DNA from: Selenomonas dianae
GTDB taxonomy: Bacteria > Bacillota > Negativicutes > Selenomonadales > Selenomonadaceae
Assembly: GCF_030644225.1 (NCBI RefSeq)
Contig: NZ_CP128650.1
Coordinates: 2,222,001 to 2,286,000, forward strand
Direction: 5' to 3'
Length of the DNA stretch: 64,000 nucleotides
The position numbers and the translations under genes were made by a program. This document shows positions 47,001-53,247 of this stretch, one piece after another. The first letter of the stretch is position 1; every line of letters begins with the position of its first letter. The notes beneath the pieces are model-generated. The model saw nothing but the letters and a program-made list of their open reading frames with translations, made no database searches and had not been told where the DNA came from.

Positions 47001-47853
47001 CTGTTCGAGCTGCGCTTCTGCCTCCGGAGACAGCCCCTCCACCTGATACAGGTACATCATCTCCCCGTACTGCTCCATCAGGTTGAAGATCTCCGCGTTC
47101 TCCTGCTCGATCTTCTCGCGCAGATGCTGCTCCATCCGCAGATGCTCCGTCAGAAGCATCATCTCTCTCTCCGAAAATGCCCTCATATTCGCTTACCGTC
47201 CTTTCTTCATCCCGCTGTTCACGCGCACGGATTTCCTTTGCGAGCGGGTCAAGAACCGTCATTGCAGCTCTTTGAATATCTCCTAAAAGATGCTTTGCAT
47301 CTACATTCTCATACGGTGCAAGGATGAGTGACAGTCCTATATGCTCCTCGGCATCCATCCCCAGACGCTCAAGAACCAGATACGTTGCCCCCAAAATCTC
47401 AAGTTCTCCAAAGCCTTGTTCTTTCAAACGAGACATTCCATCAACAACAATATCTTCTACAGGTTTCTCTGTTTCCCCTCCGAAAACCTTTCGCAACGCA
47501 TCCGTGTCTTTCTCTGCGTCAAATGTCCAAACGAGACGCCGAAACTGCGGGCTTTCTGCATTCTGCGTCTCGCTCAGATCATAGACGTAGGAAACACTTC
47601 TGCCGTCCTCATTCAGCACAGGAACGCCCTCTGCCCCCTCCTGTAGTTGTGCACCAAGACGCTGCCATAGTGCCTCATCCGCGTATGCACGTCCCGCAGC
47701 GGGCGCGTGGAAAAAGAGTGCAATCTGCCGTTCAATCGGCTGCCTGTAATGTGCAGCCATTGAACCAAGAAAGTCACGAAAGCGGTTTTTGTTGTGGCGC
47801 AGCTCGTTTAAGAATCGTTCCTTCTCATCGATGAGTGTATGTACCGTTACCAT
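41083..47853 (-). CDS. DarB-like DNA methylase/SNF2 helicase, 2256 residues
   Basis: The largest gene. After an N-terminal domain (to about residue 230) and a low-complexity linker (about 231-403) comes an N6-adenine methylase fold: motif I NILEPSCGAGRFF (about 533) and motif IV NVPFGDTP. The SNF2-type helicase has CVGAGKTFEM (Walker A, about 1438), VIDEAHEFKN (about 1601) and RMGRIVRPGNRYDKV (motif VI). DarB of phage P1 protects incoming DNA from type I restriction, and the antirestriction context here agrees. The start 47853 follows AGGAGG; an ATG 18 bases upstream would place that site inside the gene. It leads an operon with the NADAR-ArdC gene. Confidence 0.85.
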   Translation of the reverse strand: MVTVHTLIDEKERFLNELRHNKNRFRDFLGSMAAHYRQPIERQIALFFHAPAAGRAYADEALWQRLGAQLQEGAEGVPVLNEDGRSVSYVYDLSETQNAESPQFRRLVWTFDAEKDTDALRKVFGGETEKPVEDIVVDGMSRLKEQGFGELEILGATYLVLERLGMDAEEHIGLSLILAPYENVDAKHLLGDIQRAAMTVLDPLAKEIRAREQRDEERTVSEYEGIFGERDDASDGASADGAASAREDRAGERGDLQPDGAVRGDDVPVSGGGAVSGGRSAARTAESGDDRRGSAAGDSAGTDGGSGAGGRETVHSGTVGADSEDVSPIVSTGGVAADVADGRSGAASAADTAGDGDALSDDVPTGGGAADSGTGSQGTGGDSAQPDDRSTDHRDLDGRPIQLDEGNDSPAIDLSSIDYEADMSTTSGKRAVFQRNLAAILALKNMEREGRAASPEEQRLLQSYSGFGGLSEAFDPANKAWANEYDVLQKYLTNEEYRSARSSILDAYYTPPEIAEAIYEGLRHIGFTHGNILEPSCGAGRFFSAMPDDIRSESNICGVELDSLSARIVAAAHPDVNVASQGFETTRFADGSFDLAVGNVPFGDTPITGDPKYGGAALLPHDYFLMKMIDEVRSGGLVAAITSSGTMDKLSERTRAELAERADLVTAMRLPSTTFEGAGAFVTSDILIFRKKGGERTPIETHTRVVNDAYWWKSSRQVERLKGTPLETRHAVNEYFSQHYQDHVLGTWEERNGRYGTELSVVSGTDNLKEKIVDVFKEIPQNSVYLPSETALPLPVQAKVPDARAMGFYITAGELVFIDTQGAESTPELDEKTRARVISAVHLRDAGHNVLEVQQRDGSNEELRQAQKALNDLYESHVKSYGHIAGDRTLANVFYADPGYNFIRAYEIKDAKGNFVAKADIFTERTILPEARPEHADTPEDALVISIQQKGEVDLAYMSELCGIPVREIPDELEFTHLYFDDRTKTYIQADEYLSGNIRTKIDDIDELTAQIRGERDSYLAQTYYPEQHAELVEGFPKTLPEPQNEMEEGLRDLLQQFSQLGRSRLHSDFRAYVESIDQTKYPEWRTSVSRYMLYAMHKADGNYGRYSDWIPDSLATDCALGFQLLRRDSNFFSQRSNWRFGDLIHAFDLYQAQHPEQSSGANRRTFMEDLHDPVRRLSMLHMIDTAQQYLVSCESKGEKPQHTELVELYEQAASEHNIRMAAHHDEQTELWDMRLERAQKNRDALMTVLPQDVEIGEISVGLGTSWLKPAYVEQFIQSIGLREVHVDYVEETSSWKVTKTERLSYELSAETQYSAGGKTAYDLIEQCLNQRNAQVRVPIAEGSDQTVVDPELTTQAQMKQQELRDKFRSWLLSDPTRVKEIQEYYNRRFNSVRLREFDGSKLTFPGMTNTISLKPHQKDAIAHSLFGGNTLFAHCVGAGKTFEMIASIMESKRMGLSHKALMVVPNHLTAQTGEEFQRLYPRAKILVAQKKDFEKKNRQEFISRIATQNWDAVIIGASSFEKIKLSAERETAMRQRAIDELEDKLFSLRANGAHAKDFSVRNITKLITNQKNRLKKLEQSNRKGMDDVITFEELGVDKLVIDEAHEFKNLEVMTRHARVAGVGTTDHVQKTWDLYMKTQYINEITQGRGLIFATGTPISNAMTEIYTMQRYLAPDRLKELGLESFDAWAAAFTDITVSMELKPEGRGYQLKERFSNFRNLPELMTSFKSFADVRTADMLGKDVIVPTADIIVDKAPASEEQKEIISDLVTRADDIRRKTPQDVLRVDGTMTKDSMLLITHAGRALSLDPRLVVPEAADAPDSKVNRCVKNLLETYRATSSERGTQILFCDESTSTGAGKGGFNVYDDIREKLIQSGIPREEIAVVQEVSDKDKQKLFDKVRSGEVRVLIGSTGTLGVGTNVQDRLAALHDLSVPWRPADLEQRMGRIVRPGNRYDKVKIFRYVTEGTFDAYLWQTVENKQKQIAQVMTSRSPLRTLQDMDETVLSYAELKAVATGNPFLREKMELENRLGRIQIAKIDYESTRQKLQKFTVIDGPARIKEQDAKIAGLMDDKLRMDSACLQNEQGEELFQMTLCGKLVTDRSKAADILHKAAKGGFSATKDFSGEYRGLKLQIRIDPIAMQPYIILTGKRSHRIGFSDKPEVTVRRISSLYDGIVKELCQVQEERARIAADVKDAEEEIKKPFPHAAEEAEKKARLIEITKQMEVSSEESIAARGARRTQPIDREEGQTHTVHAR
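46644..47159 (-). CDS. TnpV-like protein encoded inside the DarB-like gene in another frame
   Basis: A 171-residue frame nested within the 41083-47853 gene, on the same strand but in a different frame. It reads as a normal soluble protein: MLLTEHLRMEQHLREKIEQ, EIFNLMEQYGEMMYLYQVEG, then GRWAQIRRTYLQSYRPEEWL and LQTGEAAQHLQQIQQETETR. The last parts resemble TnpV of Tn4451-like elements (GKWGRMRKRYLKEHRP pattern, from memory). GGAG lies seven bases before the ATG at 47159; an ATG at 47186 is in frame. The host frame here is only Asp/Gly/Ser/Ala/Arg-rich linker. It may be a real overlapping gene or a relic of one. Confidence 0.5.
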   Translation of the reverse strand: MLLTEHLRMEQHLREKIEQENAEIFNLMEQYGEMMYLYQVEGLSPEAEAQLEQLNQVTIDAGVQRAIRQEQMEEAAQADEKPFTAGRWAQIRRTYLQSYRPEEWLRMLQTGEAAQHLQQIQQETETRYRTMYQQEEERQILGQDLKGLEEIRRSRMIEAQITETLTADLSN

Positions 47854-47883
47854 CTGCGTGCCTCCTGTCATACATTTGTCTCT

Positions 47884-47928
47884 ATTGTAAAGTCATGCAG
47901 AATGAAAAAACTGCACATTTTTCTAAGT
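47884..47928 (-). promoter_or_regulatory. Promoter and 20-bp operator of the DarB-like operon
   Basis: The minus-strand -10 TACAAT is at 47884-47889. Six bases upstream of it is the imperfect palindrome TGCAGAATGAAAAAACTGCA (47896-47915, plus-strand reading), then a conserved AAAAA tract and ACTTA. There is no -35 hexamer; the palindrome sits in its place, suggesting an activator. The same block occurs at 62221-62265. Confidence 0.6.
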
Positions 47929-47954
47929 GCATGGATTTACCACCGGACATCATG

Positions 47955-47960
47955 TATAAT
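47955..47960 (+). promoter_or_regulatory. -10 box of the 72-residue gene
   Basis: TATAAT preceded by TG, 38 bases before the start at 47998. The -35 region is weak and lies next to the operator, so the divergent genes may share control. Confidence 0.5.
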
Positions 47961-47997
47961 TTTGATAGATAGGATAGGCAGAGAAGGAGGACTTTCT

Positions 47998-48216
47998 ATG
48001 CAGGTAAATAGCAATGCAATTCATGTGAATCCCGATCGTCCGGAATTTATCGGAGGCGAGGTTATTACGCAAGATCAGGCGGTCGATATGTTCGGTCATG
48101 ACTTCGGATTCCCAAACACCTACGCAGAGCATGAGATTCCAAGCGACGACGAGATTGCGAAAATGATTGAAGAACAGGCGCAGCAATGGGCACCGGAGGT
48201 CAAAGAAACGCACTGA
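47998..48216 (+). CDS. Small ICE protein of unknown function
   Basis: A 72-residue acidic protein: MQVNSNAIHVNPDRPEFIGGEVITQDQAVDMFGHDFGFPNTYAEHE, then an acidic helix. I recognise no family. AAGGAGG lies before the ATG, a -10 box is upstream and a strong terminator follows at once, so it is a complete single-gene unit. It is divergent from the DarB-like operon and on the opposite strand from most of the ICE, suggesting its own regulation. Confidence 0.6.
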   Translation: MQVNSNAIHVNPDRPEFIGGEVITQDQAVDMFGHDFGFPNTYAEHEIPSDDEIAKMIEEQAQQWAPEVKETH

Positions 48217-48259
48217 AAAACACCTGCTTGCGGGATATTCCCGTAAGCAGGTGTTTTTT
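48217..48259. terminator. Strong bidirectional terminator
   Basis: A 19-bp stem (AAAACACCTGCTTGCGGGA with TCCCGTAAGCAGGTGTTTT, one G-U pair) with A and T runs on both sides. It ends the 72-residue gene and the minus-strand gene at 48271. Confidence 0.85.
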
Positions 48260-48270
48260 GTGCTGTCTTG

Positions 48271-48819
48271 TTATATGTCAGCGTATTTGTCGGTGAGAAG
48301 AATCTTTTGAACAATCCCCTTCTGATCTACTTGCAGGACAAGGAAACGTATCCCTTCCTTTCCATTGGAAAGAGTAACACCAAATCCGTCAAGTGGTGAT
48401 ACATACTTTTTTTCACCAGATTTATCAGATGGTTGTTCCTTCAAGTTGTTAAATATCTGCTGCACATCCGCAATCTTCATGCCAACGTGGATGCCGGAGG
48501 GCATAACGAGTGCACCGTTCGTACTCTCGATGGTCTGAACAAGAGGATTCCATGCACCATCTTCCATGATGTTGTAGGTGATGACAAATCCCTGCCCGTA
48601 ATAATCAACCAGATATGCAGGGTGATTATAGTTGCCTATCCGTATTGTTTTTTCGCTGTCCGGCTCACCGTAGATGCTCCGCACATAGCTGAGATCATTG
48701 CCGGGAGCAACGCCGGCGATCGCGACATCATCCACGGTCATTGCACGCGGCGCAGCGAGAGCAGTCCCCATAAAGAGCACCATGACCAGAGCGGTCATAC
48801 ACAAAATGTTTCGATACAA
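48271..48819 (-). CDS. Secreted protein of unknown function
   Basis: 182 residues with an N-terminal signal peptide (MTALVMVLFMGTALAAP) and a mature domain beginning DDVAIAGVAPGNDLSYVRSIYGEPDSEKTI. The pattern of repeated G-x-x-x-x-x-V and YGEPD resembles SmpA/BamE-like small periplasmic domains, but I am not certain. The start appears to be TTG at 48817-48819, with AGGAGGG seven bases upstream; the next ATG would be 28 bases from that site. It is the last gene after the zeta toxin and could act on entry or the envelope. Confidence 0.6.
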   Translation of the reverse strand: MYRNILCMTALVMVLFMGTALAAPRAMTVDDVAIAGVAPGNDLSYVRSIYGEPDSEKTIRIGNYNHPAYLVDYYGQGFVITYNIMEDGAWNPLVQTIESTNGALVMPSGIHVGMKIADVQQIFNNLKEQPSDKSGEKKYVSPLDGFGVTLSNGKEGIRFLVLQVDQKGIVQKILLTDKYADI

Positions 48820-48849
48820 GAAAATCCCTCCTATTCATTCTCTGTAAAG

Positions 48850-49671
48850 CTACCGCGCTCCTCTGCCGCGCTCCTCCTTGGGAAAGAAGTGTTCGTATGC
48901 GTGCAGTGTTTCCTCTACCCGAGCGCGACTGACGTATGGTGCACAGTCGCGTACAATACGTTCGCGCTCATGATGTGTAAGATCACGCGAGAACTCTTCG
49001 CGAAAGAGTTCGGAAGGATCGCGAAATGGCGTTTTCTCCCGATCATAGAGGCATTCGCCAGCCCGATTGTAGACGCGAACCTGCGGGAACGCATCCTGCT
49101 CATAGAGCGTATGCAAATGATCGACGATGGAACGTGCCACGAGGTCATGATGCTCCTTCGGTGTCATGCGAGGCGTAAGCCCTATCTCCTTCATCTGCTG
49201 ATACCGCTTCAGCGTTCCAAGATATGACACCTCCGGACGCACGAGGATTAGATTGAGTGATACGTCATATCCCCTGCTCCGCAGTAAATCTCGTGTCCGC
49301 AGCGGCACTTCCGTTGTCCGCAGCGTCCCCTCAATGATAAGATGATAGCCAGATGCGCTCAGATCATCAATGAGTGCTTCGGTCATCTTGCCCGCAAATT
49401 TCTGTGTATGAAGCACGGCATCATCCCCGTATGCTGCCTGTAATTCTCCGTAGCGAGGATGATACTTTCGGTAGTCGTCACTCGAAACAAAGACGATGTT
49501 GCCGCTATGCTGCCGGGTGAATATATCTGCAAGTTTTGTCTTGCCCGCCCCCGGCTGCCCGGCAAGAAGATATGCCTGTGGATTTTTTGATGGTGTGACC
49601 GCGCCTAATAAATCGGCTTTGATTTTTTCTTTTTGTTCATCAAGCTCCTTTGCGCTGTAGTTCTCCGGCAT
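48850..49671 (-). CDS. Zeta-toxin family kinase
   Basis: About 273 residues from MPENYSAKELDEQ. The P-loop AGQPGAGKTKLADIF (about residue 37), IVFVSSDDYRKYHPRY (substrate-binding aspartates) and YHLIIEGTLRTTEVPLRT match zeta/PezT toxins. These phosphorylate UDP-N-acetylglucosamine and block cell-wall synthesis. It overlaps the upstream small gene by 32 bases, the layout of a toxin-antitoxin pair that stabilises the ICE. Some zeta-like ICE proteins are not toxic. Confidence 0.8.
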   Translation of the reverse strand: MPENYSAKELDEQKEKIKADLLGAVTPSKNPQAYLLAGQPGAGKTKLADIFTRQHSGNIVFVSSDDYRKYHPRYGELQAAYGDDAVLHTQKFAGKMTEALIDDLSASGYHLIIEGTLRTTEVPLRTRDLLRSRGYDVSLNLILVRPEVSYLGTLKRYQQMKEIGLTPRMTPKEHHDLVARSIVDHLHTLYEQDAFPQVRVYNRAGECLYDREKTPFRDPSELFREEFSRDLTHHERERIVRDCAPYVSRARVEETLHAYEHFFPKEERGRGAR

Positions 49672-49933
49672 CTTCTGTCTCCAACTCTCGAACGTAAGCG
49701 CGAGCACGCACAAACTCCTGCTTCAGTTCCGCTATATCTTCGGGCGTGTTGTAGCGGTCGCCAAGAATCCTGTGCAAGATTGTGCGGAGTTCGCTTTGGA
49801 AGCCGGACACCGGATGCACGGCATCCTGCGGATCAAGTCCCATGCGATCCTTGATACGGCTCACATCTGCCAAAAGCTCTGCAAAACCTTCATGCAGGAT
49901 CTCCTTTGCTTCAATGACTTCATACGGAATCAT
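49640..49933 (-). CDS. Small protein upstream of zeta toxin, probable antitoxin
   Basis: 97 residues: MIPYEVIEAKEILHEGFAELLADVSRIKDRMG and then an acidic helical tail. It does not match the epsilon antitoxin clearly, but its position and overlap with the zeta gene suggest the cognate antitoxin. The ATG 49931-49933 follows a GGGGG site. A longer open frame upstream has no credible start. Confidence 0.6.
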   Translation of the reverse strand: MIPYEVIEAKEILHEGFAELLADVSRIKDRMGLDPQDAVHPVSGFQSELRTILHRILGDRYNTPEDIAELKQEFVRARAYVRELETEDAGELQRKGA

Positions 49934-49962
49934 TGTATCGCCCCCTTTGTTCGCATTATACC

Positions 49963-50006
49963 ATAAAAGCGCATCGAAGACCATATCCCACCTTCGATGC
50001 GCCTTT
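49963..50006 (-). terminator. Terminator after the TrbJ-like gene at 50010
   Basis: The 11-bp stem GCGCATCGAAG (49969-49979) / CTTCGATGCGC (49992-50002) is followed by TTTTATGG on the minus strand. It separates the secretion operon from the toxin cassette. Confidence 0.75.
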
Positions 50007-50009
50007 GTC

Positions 50010-50897
50010 TTACTTGAAGCGAACAAACCCACGCGGCTTTTCACGTTCGTAACCGCTCGCAGCAGCACGCTCCTCGTTATACGGATCAGTGACAATGATC
50101 TTTGCATCCTGCGCCTGTTTCTCTCGTTCGATTTCAGCATCCAGTTGAACTTGACGCTGATCGCTTTCAAGTTGAACCTTCGCTGCAAGCAGGGCTGTCA
50201 CCTGTGATTGATCCGCGACACTAAGCGCGTTCAGCTGCTCCATAATCTGACGTAGCTCTGTTTCGCCTTTGGCGTTGGAAGCTGCTTCCACAAGACGGTG
50301 TACGGTCTCTCTCGTGTTATCGTTGTCTGCGATTGCCGTCTCTGCAAGCTGCGCATATTTGGCTGCGGATGCGGAAATCTCCTTGCGTTGGCGCACAAGA
50401 TTGCGCGGTGCTTCATAGTCTTCGTGCCCCTCATTGTAGGAATGGAACGAGGTGCTCTCCGTGAGCAGGTCTTTTTGCATTGTGTTGTGCAATTCAGCAG
50501 CACGGCTTTGTTTTTGCTCTGTCATGCCGGTGGCAAGGTGCATAACCATTGGATCCAGAGGGATCTTGTTGATGATGTCAATACCGAGCTGCTCTGCGAT
50601 ATTCTCGACAATATGTAGAAATTTTTCGCCGAAGAGTACAGATTTGATAATGCGTGTATAGTCATAGACGGAACCGCCCTGCCCTTCCAAATCTCCGAAA
50701 AAATAGTGCCGAGGGTCGAAGGTATCACGCCACGAGATACGCACAGGATCCCAGTAATTTTCAGGCTCCCACGGACCCCACCACCCCCATGCCTCTCCTT
50801 TGTGGACATTGGAGACGAGTGCCCCTGATGACGCAGCAATGGTGAACGCGGCGACAACCAACACTTTCTTTCCATACTTGCCGAATCGATTTGCCAT
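50010..50897 (-). CDS. Secreted TrbJ/VirB5-like protein
   Basis: 295 residues with a signal peptide (VLVVAAFTIAASSGALVSN), a Trp-rich segment (WGWWGPWEPENYW) and a long helical region (AAELHNTMQKDLLTESTSFHS through EIEREKQAQDAK). This layout suits the VirB5/TrbJ class, minor pilus or envelope-spanning factors, though identity is low to my eye. It is the last gene of the secretion operon, 15 bases after the M23-TrbL gene. GGGAGG precedes the ATG. Confidence 0.6.
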   Translation of the reverse strand: MANRFGKYGKKVLVVAAFTIAASSGALVSNVHKGEAWGWWGPWEPENYWDPVRISWRDTFDPRHYFFGDLEGQGGSVYDYTRIIKSVLFGEKFLHIVENIAEQLGIDIINKIPLDPMVMHLATGMTEQKQSRAAELHNTMQKDLLTESTSFHSYNEGHEDYEAPRNLVRQRKEISASAAKYAQLAETAIADNDNTRETVHRLVEAASNAKGETELRQIMEQLNALSVADQSQVTALLAAKVQLESDQRQVQLDAEIEREKQAQDAKIIVTDPYNEERAAASGYEREKPRGFVRFK

Positions 50898-50912
50898 GAT
50901 GCGTAACCTCCC

Positions 50913-52829
50913 TCACCGGAATATGCCTTGCTGATCGGAGAGCTTAAATCCAGAGCTGCCGAACTGCGTATTGACAAGTTTGCTGATACGATCAGCAAAA
51001 TACATATACATAAGGACGACAAGAATGAGCTGCAAGAGCAGTATGTTGTTTGCAACAGCTTGTTTCACAACACCGCCGCTTCCTCCTAGGATCCCCATCA
51101 AGGTAGCTGTATAGGATTCGAGCGAAGAGCCAAAATAACCGCCGTGCTTGAGTGCCGCCGCAAATTCCTGTACGGTCTTTGCATTATAGATCCCATCAGG
51201 AGCGTAAGCGTCATAGTTCGATGCCGCAAATTGAGCATACTCCTCATCGCTGTCAAAGTGACGGTAATAATCCCCCTCCGGCGATATGCCCGCTATTTTC
51301 GCCCCGTTATACGCCTTGATCCCCCCATAATTGTGATCCTCAACGGCGAGTGCGCTCGAAAAGTGCCCGGATTCGAGTGCAAGCTGCGCCCAAATCCATT
51401 CAGGAGAAATACTTTTTCCATACCGCTCCTGCATGATCTGTGAGATACGGTAAGCCAGTTCAGCTTTTGGACGACCGGAGATAGAGACACTTGACGCACC
51501 GGGTGCTCCTCCGGCAGACTGCGCCTGTACGGTCTGTGACATGAGTTCGCCGACGACGATGTGCTCCATCGTCGATTGGAGCATCGCAGCAAAGAGGCAG
51601 AAGAACATGAGATTGATCGATGCCGCAAATACACTGTTGATGCCATTCGAGGCAAGATGACGCATATGCTTTAGCCCCGCCAGCGGGAATACCGTAAAGC
51701 TGAACAGCACCGTCATATAGAACTCGACGTAGGCGAGCGCGATATAATAGCCGATGAGGCAGAACAGCAAAAATAGGATGACGGCAAGGATCAGCATGAG
51801 GAGGACAGCACCTGCACCCGCACCACCGAGCAACAGTGCTAAAACATCCGATGCACTGCCGGAATGAAGCACGCCATTAAATACCGGAGCAATGATGTTC
51901 ATGCCCTTTTGTACGATTTTTGTCGGATCGGAGACTGCTGCCTCTGCGGCTTCCGGATTTCCACCGGCAAGCCCGCCAAGAGCAGGAAAACCATGAAGCG
52001 AAAGGTTGCCGACAAAATCCCCCCAGTTGTAGAGGAGAGCAAGACAGAACCCATAGAACAGCCCCCGTCGAACGAGCCACTTAAATAGTCCCTCGCGGTC
52101 TTCGCTCGTCGGCATCATCGCCTTGTTCATTGCACCAAGCACAAGATCGATTGCCACAAGGACAAAGAATATCTTCGTCACATAGTTTTGCAACGTCTCC
52201 AGCCCTGTCGTAATAAGCTCGACGACCTTGTTCACGAGATCACTGATGGGCTTTGCAAAATCCTCCGTGACCGCCCAATCCTTTGTGTGCCCGTGGAAAT
52301 CTACACCACCAAGCCCAAATCCGCCGCCCTCTGCCTTCTCCAGTTCGAGCAGTCCCGGAACGTAGAGACCGGGATCGGTTGGCTCCCCATAGACACCATT
52401 CGGAAGCACCTCGAAATGACAATGCGGTCCCGTCGAATTGCCCGTACTCCCCGCTTTTGCGATGAGCATTCCCTGCGTTACATACTCCCCCACGCCGACC
52501 AGAAGTTCCTGATTATGCCCGTAAAGAGTATAGAGTGCCCCTCCATGATCGATCATGATGGTGTTTCCATAGCCCTGCATCCAGCCCGAATAACTCACCG
52601 TGCCCGATGCGGCAGCATAGATTGGATCTCCATAATCGACAGCAAGATCAACACCCGCATGGTAGGATGGCTGTCCTGTAATCGGATGAATACGATGCCC
52701 CTGCGGACTGGTTACGACCATCGGCTGACCGACCGGAGAGACCATTGTCATCGCCGCTGCGGTCTGCGCCGGAGCAAAAGAAACGAGGAGGGCGAACAAA
52801 GCGGCAAATACGGTCAAAACGTGGCGCAT
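50913..52829 (-). CDS. M23 peptidase - TrbL/VirB6 channel - glucosaminidase fusion
   Basis: About 638 residues. After a signal peptide, an M23 endopeptidase (SYHAGVDLAV with His/Asp ligands, and GPHCHFEV) is followed by several membrane segments of TrbL/VirB6 type (about residues 215-425). A GH73 glucosaminidase comes next (WAQLALESGHFSSALAVED, catalytic Glu; NYGGIKAYNGAK), and a final membrane helix ends the protein. Both wall-cutting domains should face outward, so the channel carries its own peptidoglycan hydrolases. All catalytic residues I can check are present. The start 52829 follows AGGAGG. Confidence 0.85.
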   Translation of the reverse strand: MRHVLTVFAALFALLVSFAPAQTAAAMTMVSPVGQPMVVTSPQGHRIHPITGQPSYHAGVDLAVDYGDPIYAAASGTVSYSGWMQGYGNTIMIDHGGALYTLYGHNQELLVGVGEYVTQGMLIAKAGSTGNSTGPHCHFEVLPNGVYGEPTDPGLYVPGLLELEKAEGGGFGLGGVDFHGHTKDWAVTEDFAKPISDLVNKVVELITTGLETLQNYVTKIFFVLVAIDLVLGAMNKAMMPTSEDREGLFKWLVRRGLFYGFCLALLYNWGDFVGNLSLHGFPALGGLAGGNPEAAEAAVSDPTKIVQKGMNIIAPVFNGVLHSGSASDVLALLLGGAGAGAVLLMLILAVILFLLFCLIGYYIALAYVEFYMTVLFSFTVFPLAGLKHMRHLASNGINSVFAASINLMFFCLFAAMLQSTMEHIVVGELMSQTVQAQSAGGAPGASSVSISGRPKAELAYRISQIMQERYGKSISPEWIWAQLALESGHFSSALAVEDHNYGGIKAYNGAKIAGISPEGDYYRHFDSDEEYAQFAASNYDAYAPDGIYNAKTVQEFAAALKHGGYFGSSLESYTATLMGILGGSGGVVKQAVANNILLLQLILVVLMYMYFADRISKLVNTQFGSSGFKLSDQQGIFR

Positions 52830-52911
52830 ACATCGACCTCCTCTCAAAAATAGGACTTGTCAAGGTGTTAGAACTGTGCTACGGTAAGAAAAAACGGAAG
52901 GAATGATGATA

Positions 52912-53208
52912 ATGGGACTGTTCTGGGGATCGAAGAAGGAAAATCCTGCGCCACCCCCTGCTCAAAAAACTCCAGAGATGACACTACATGAAAAACTTAC
53001 ACAACCCCTAGAAATCGGCTATGTTACCGGTAGCGGACCCGCAAACGCATCTCCTGAATTTGGCTATATCATCCGCAGAATGGATGACGGCGTGTACAAG
53101 AACAACTGTCATATCCGTGAAATGAAAGAAATGCTCAAGGAACTCCTAATAGAGAACAAAAATCTTCGCGAGCGCGTCGAACGGCTCGAACAGCAGAATC
53201 AGCGATAA
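52912..53208 (+). CDS. Small coiled-coil protein of unknown function
   Basis: About 98 residues: MGLFWGSKKENPAPPPAQKTPEM, a middle segment with NASPEFGYIIRRMDDGVYKNNC, and a C-terminal coiled coil (KELLIENKNLRERVERLEQ). I recognise no family. GGAAGG precedes three close start codons (52903, 52906, 52912), so the exact start is open. It lies on the plus strand between two secretion genes on the minus strand and has its own terminator, so it is an independent unit. Confidence 0.6.
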   Translation: MGLFWGSKKENPAPPPAQKTPEMTLHEKLTQPLEIGYVTGSGPANASPEFGYIIRRMDDGVYKNNCHIREMKEMLKELLIENKNLRERVERLEQQNQR

Positions 53209-53214
53209 ACTCCA

Positions 53215-53247
53215 AACAGCGGACAGAATAACTTGTCCGTTGTTTTT
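53215..53247 (+). terminator. Terminator of the 98-residue gene
   Basis: The 11-bp stem AACAGCGGACA (53215-53225) / TGTCCGTTGTT (53234-53244, one G-U pair) with a T run after it. It abuts the stop of the minus-strand gene at 53247. Confidence 0.7.
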
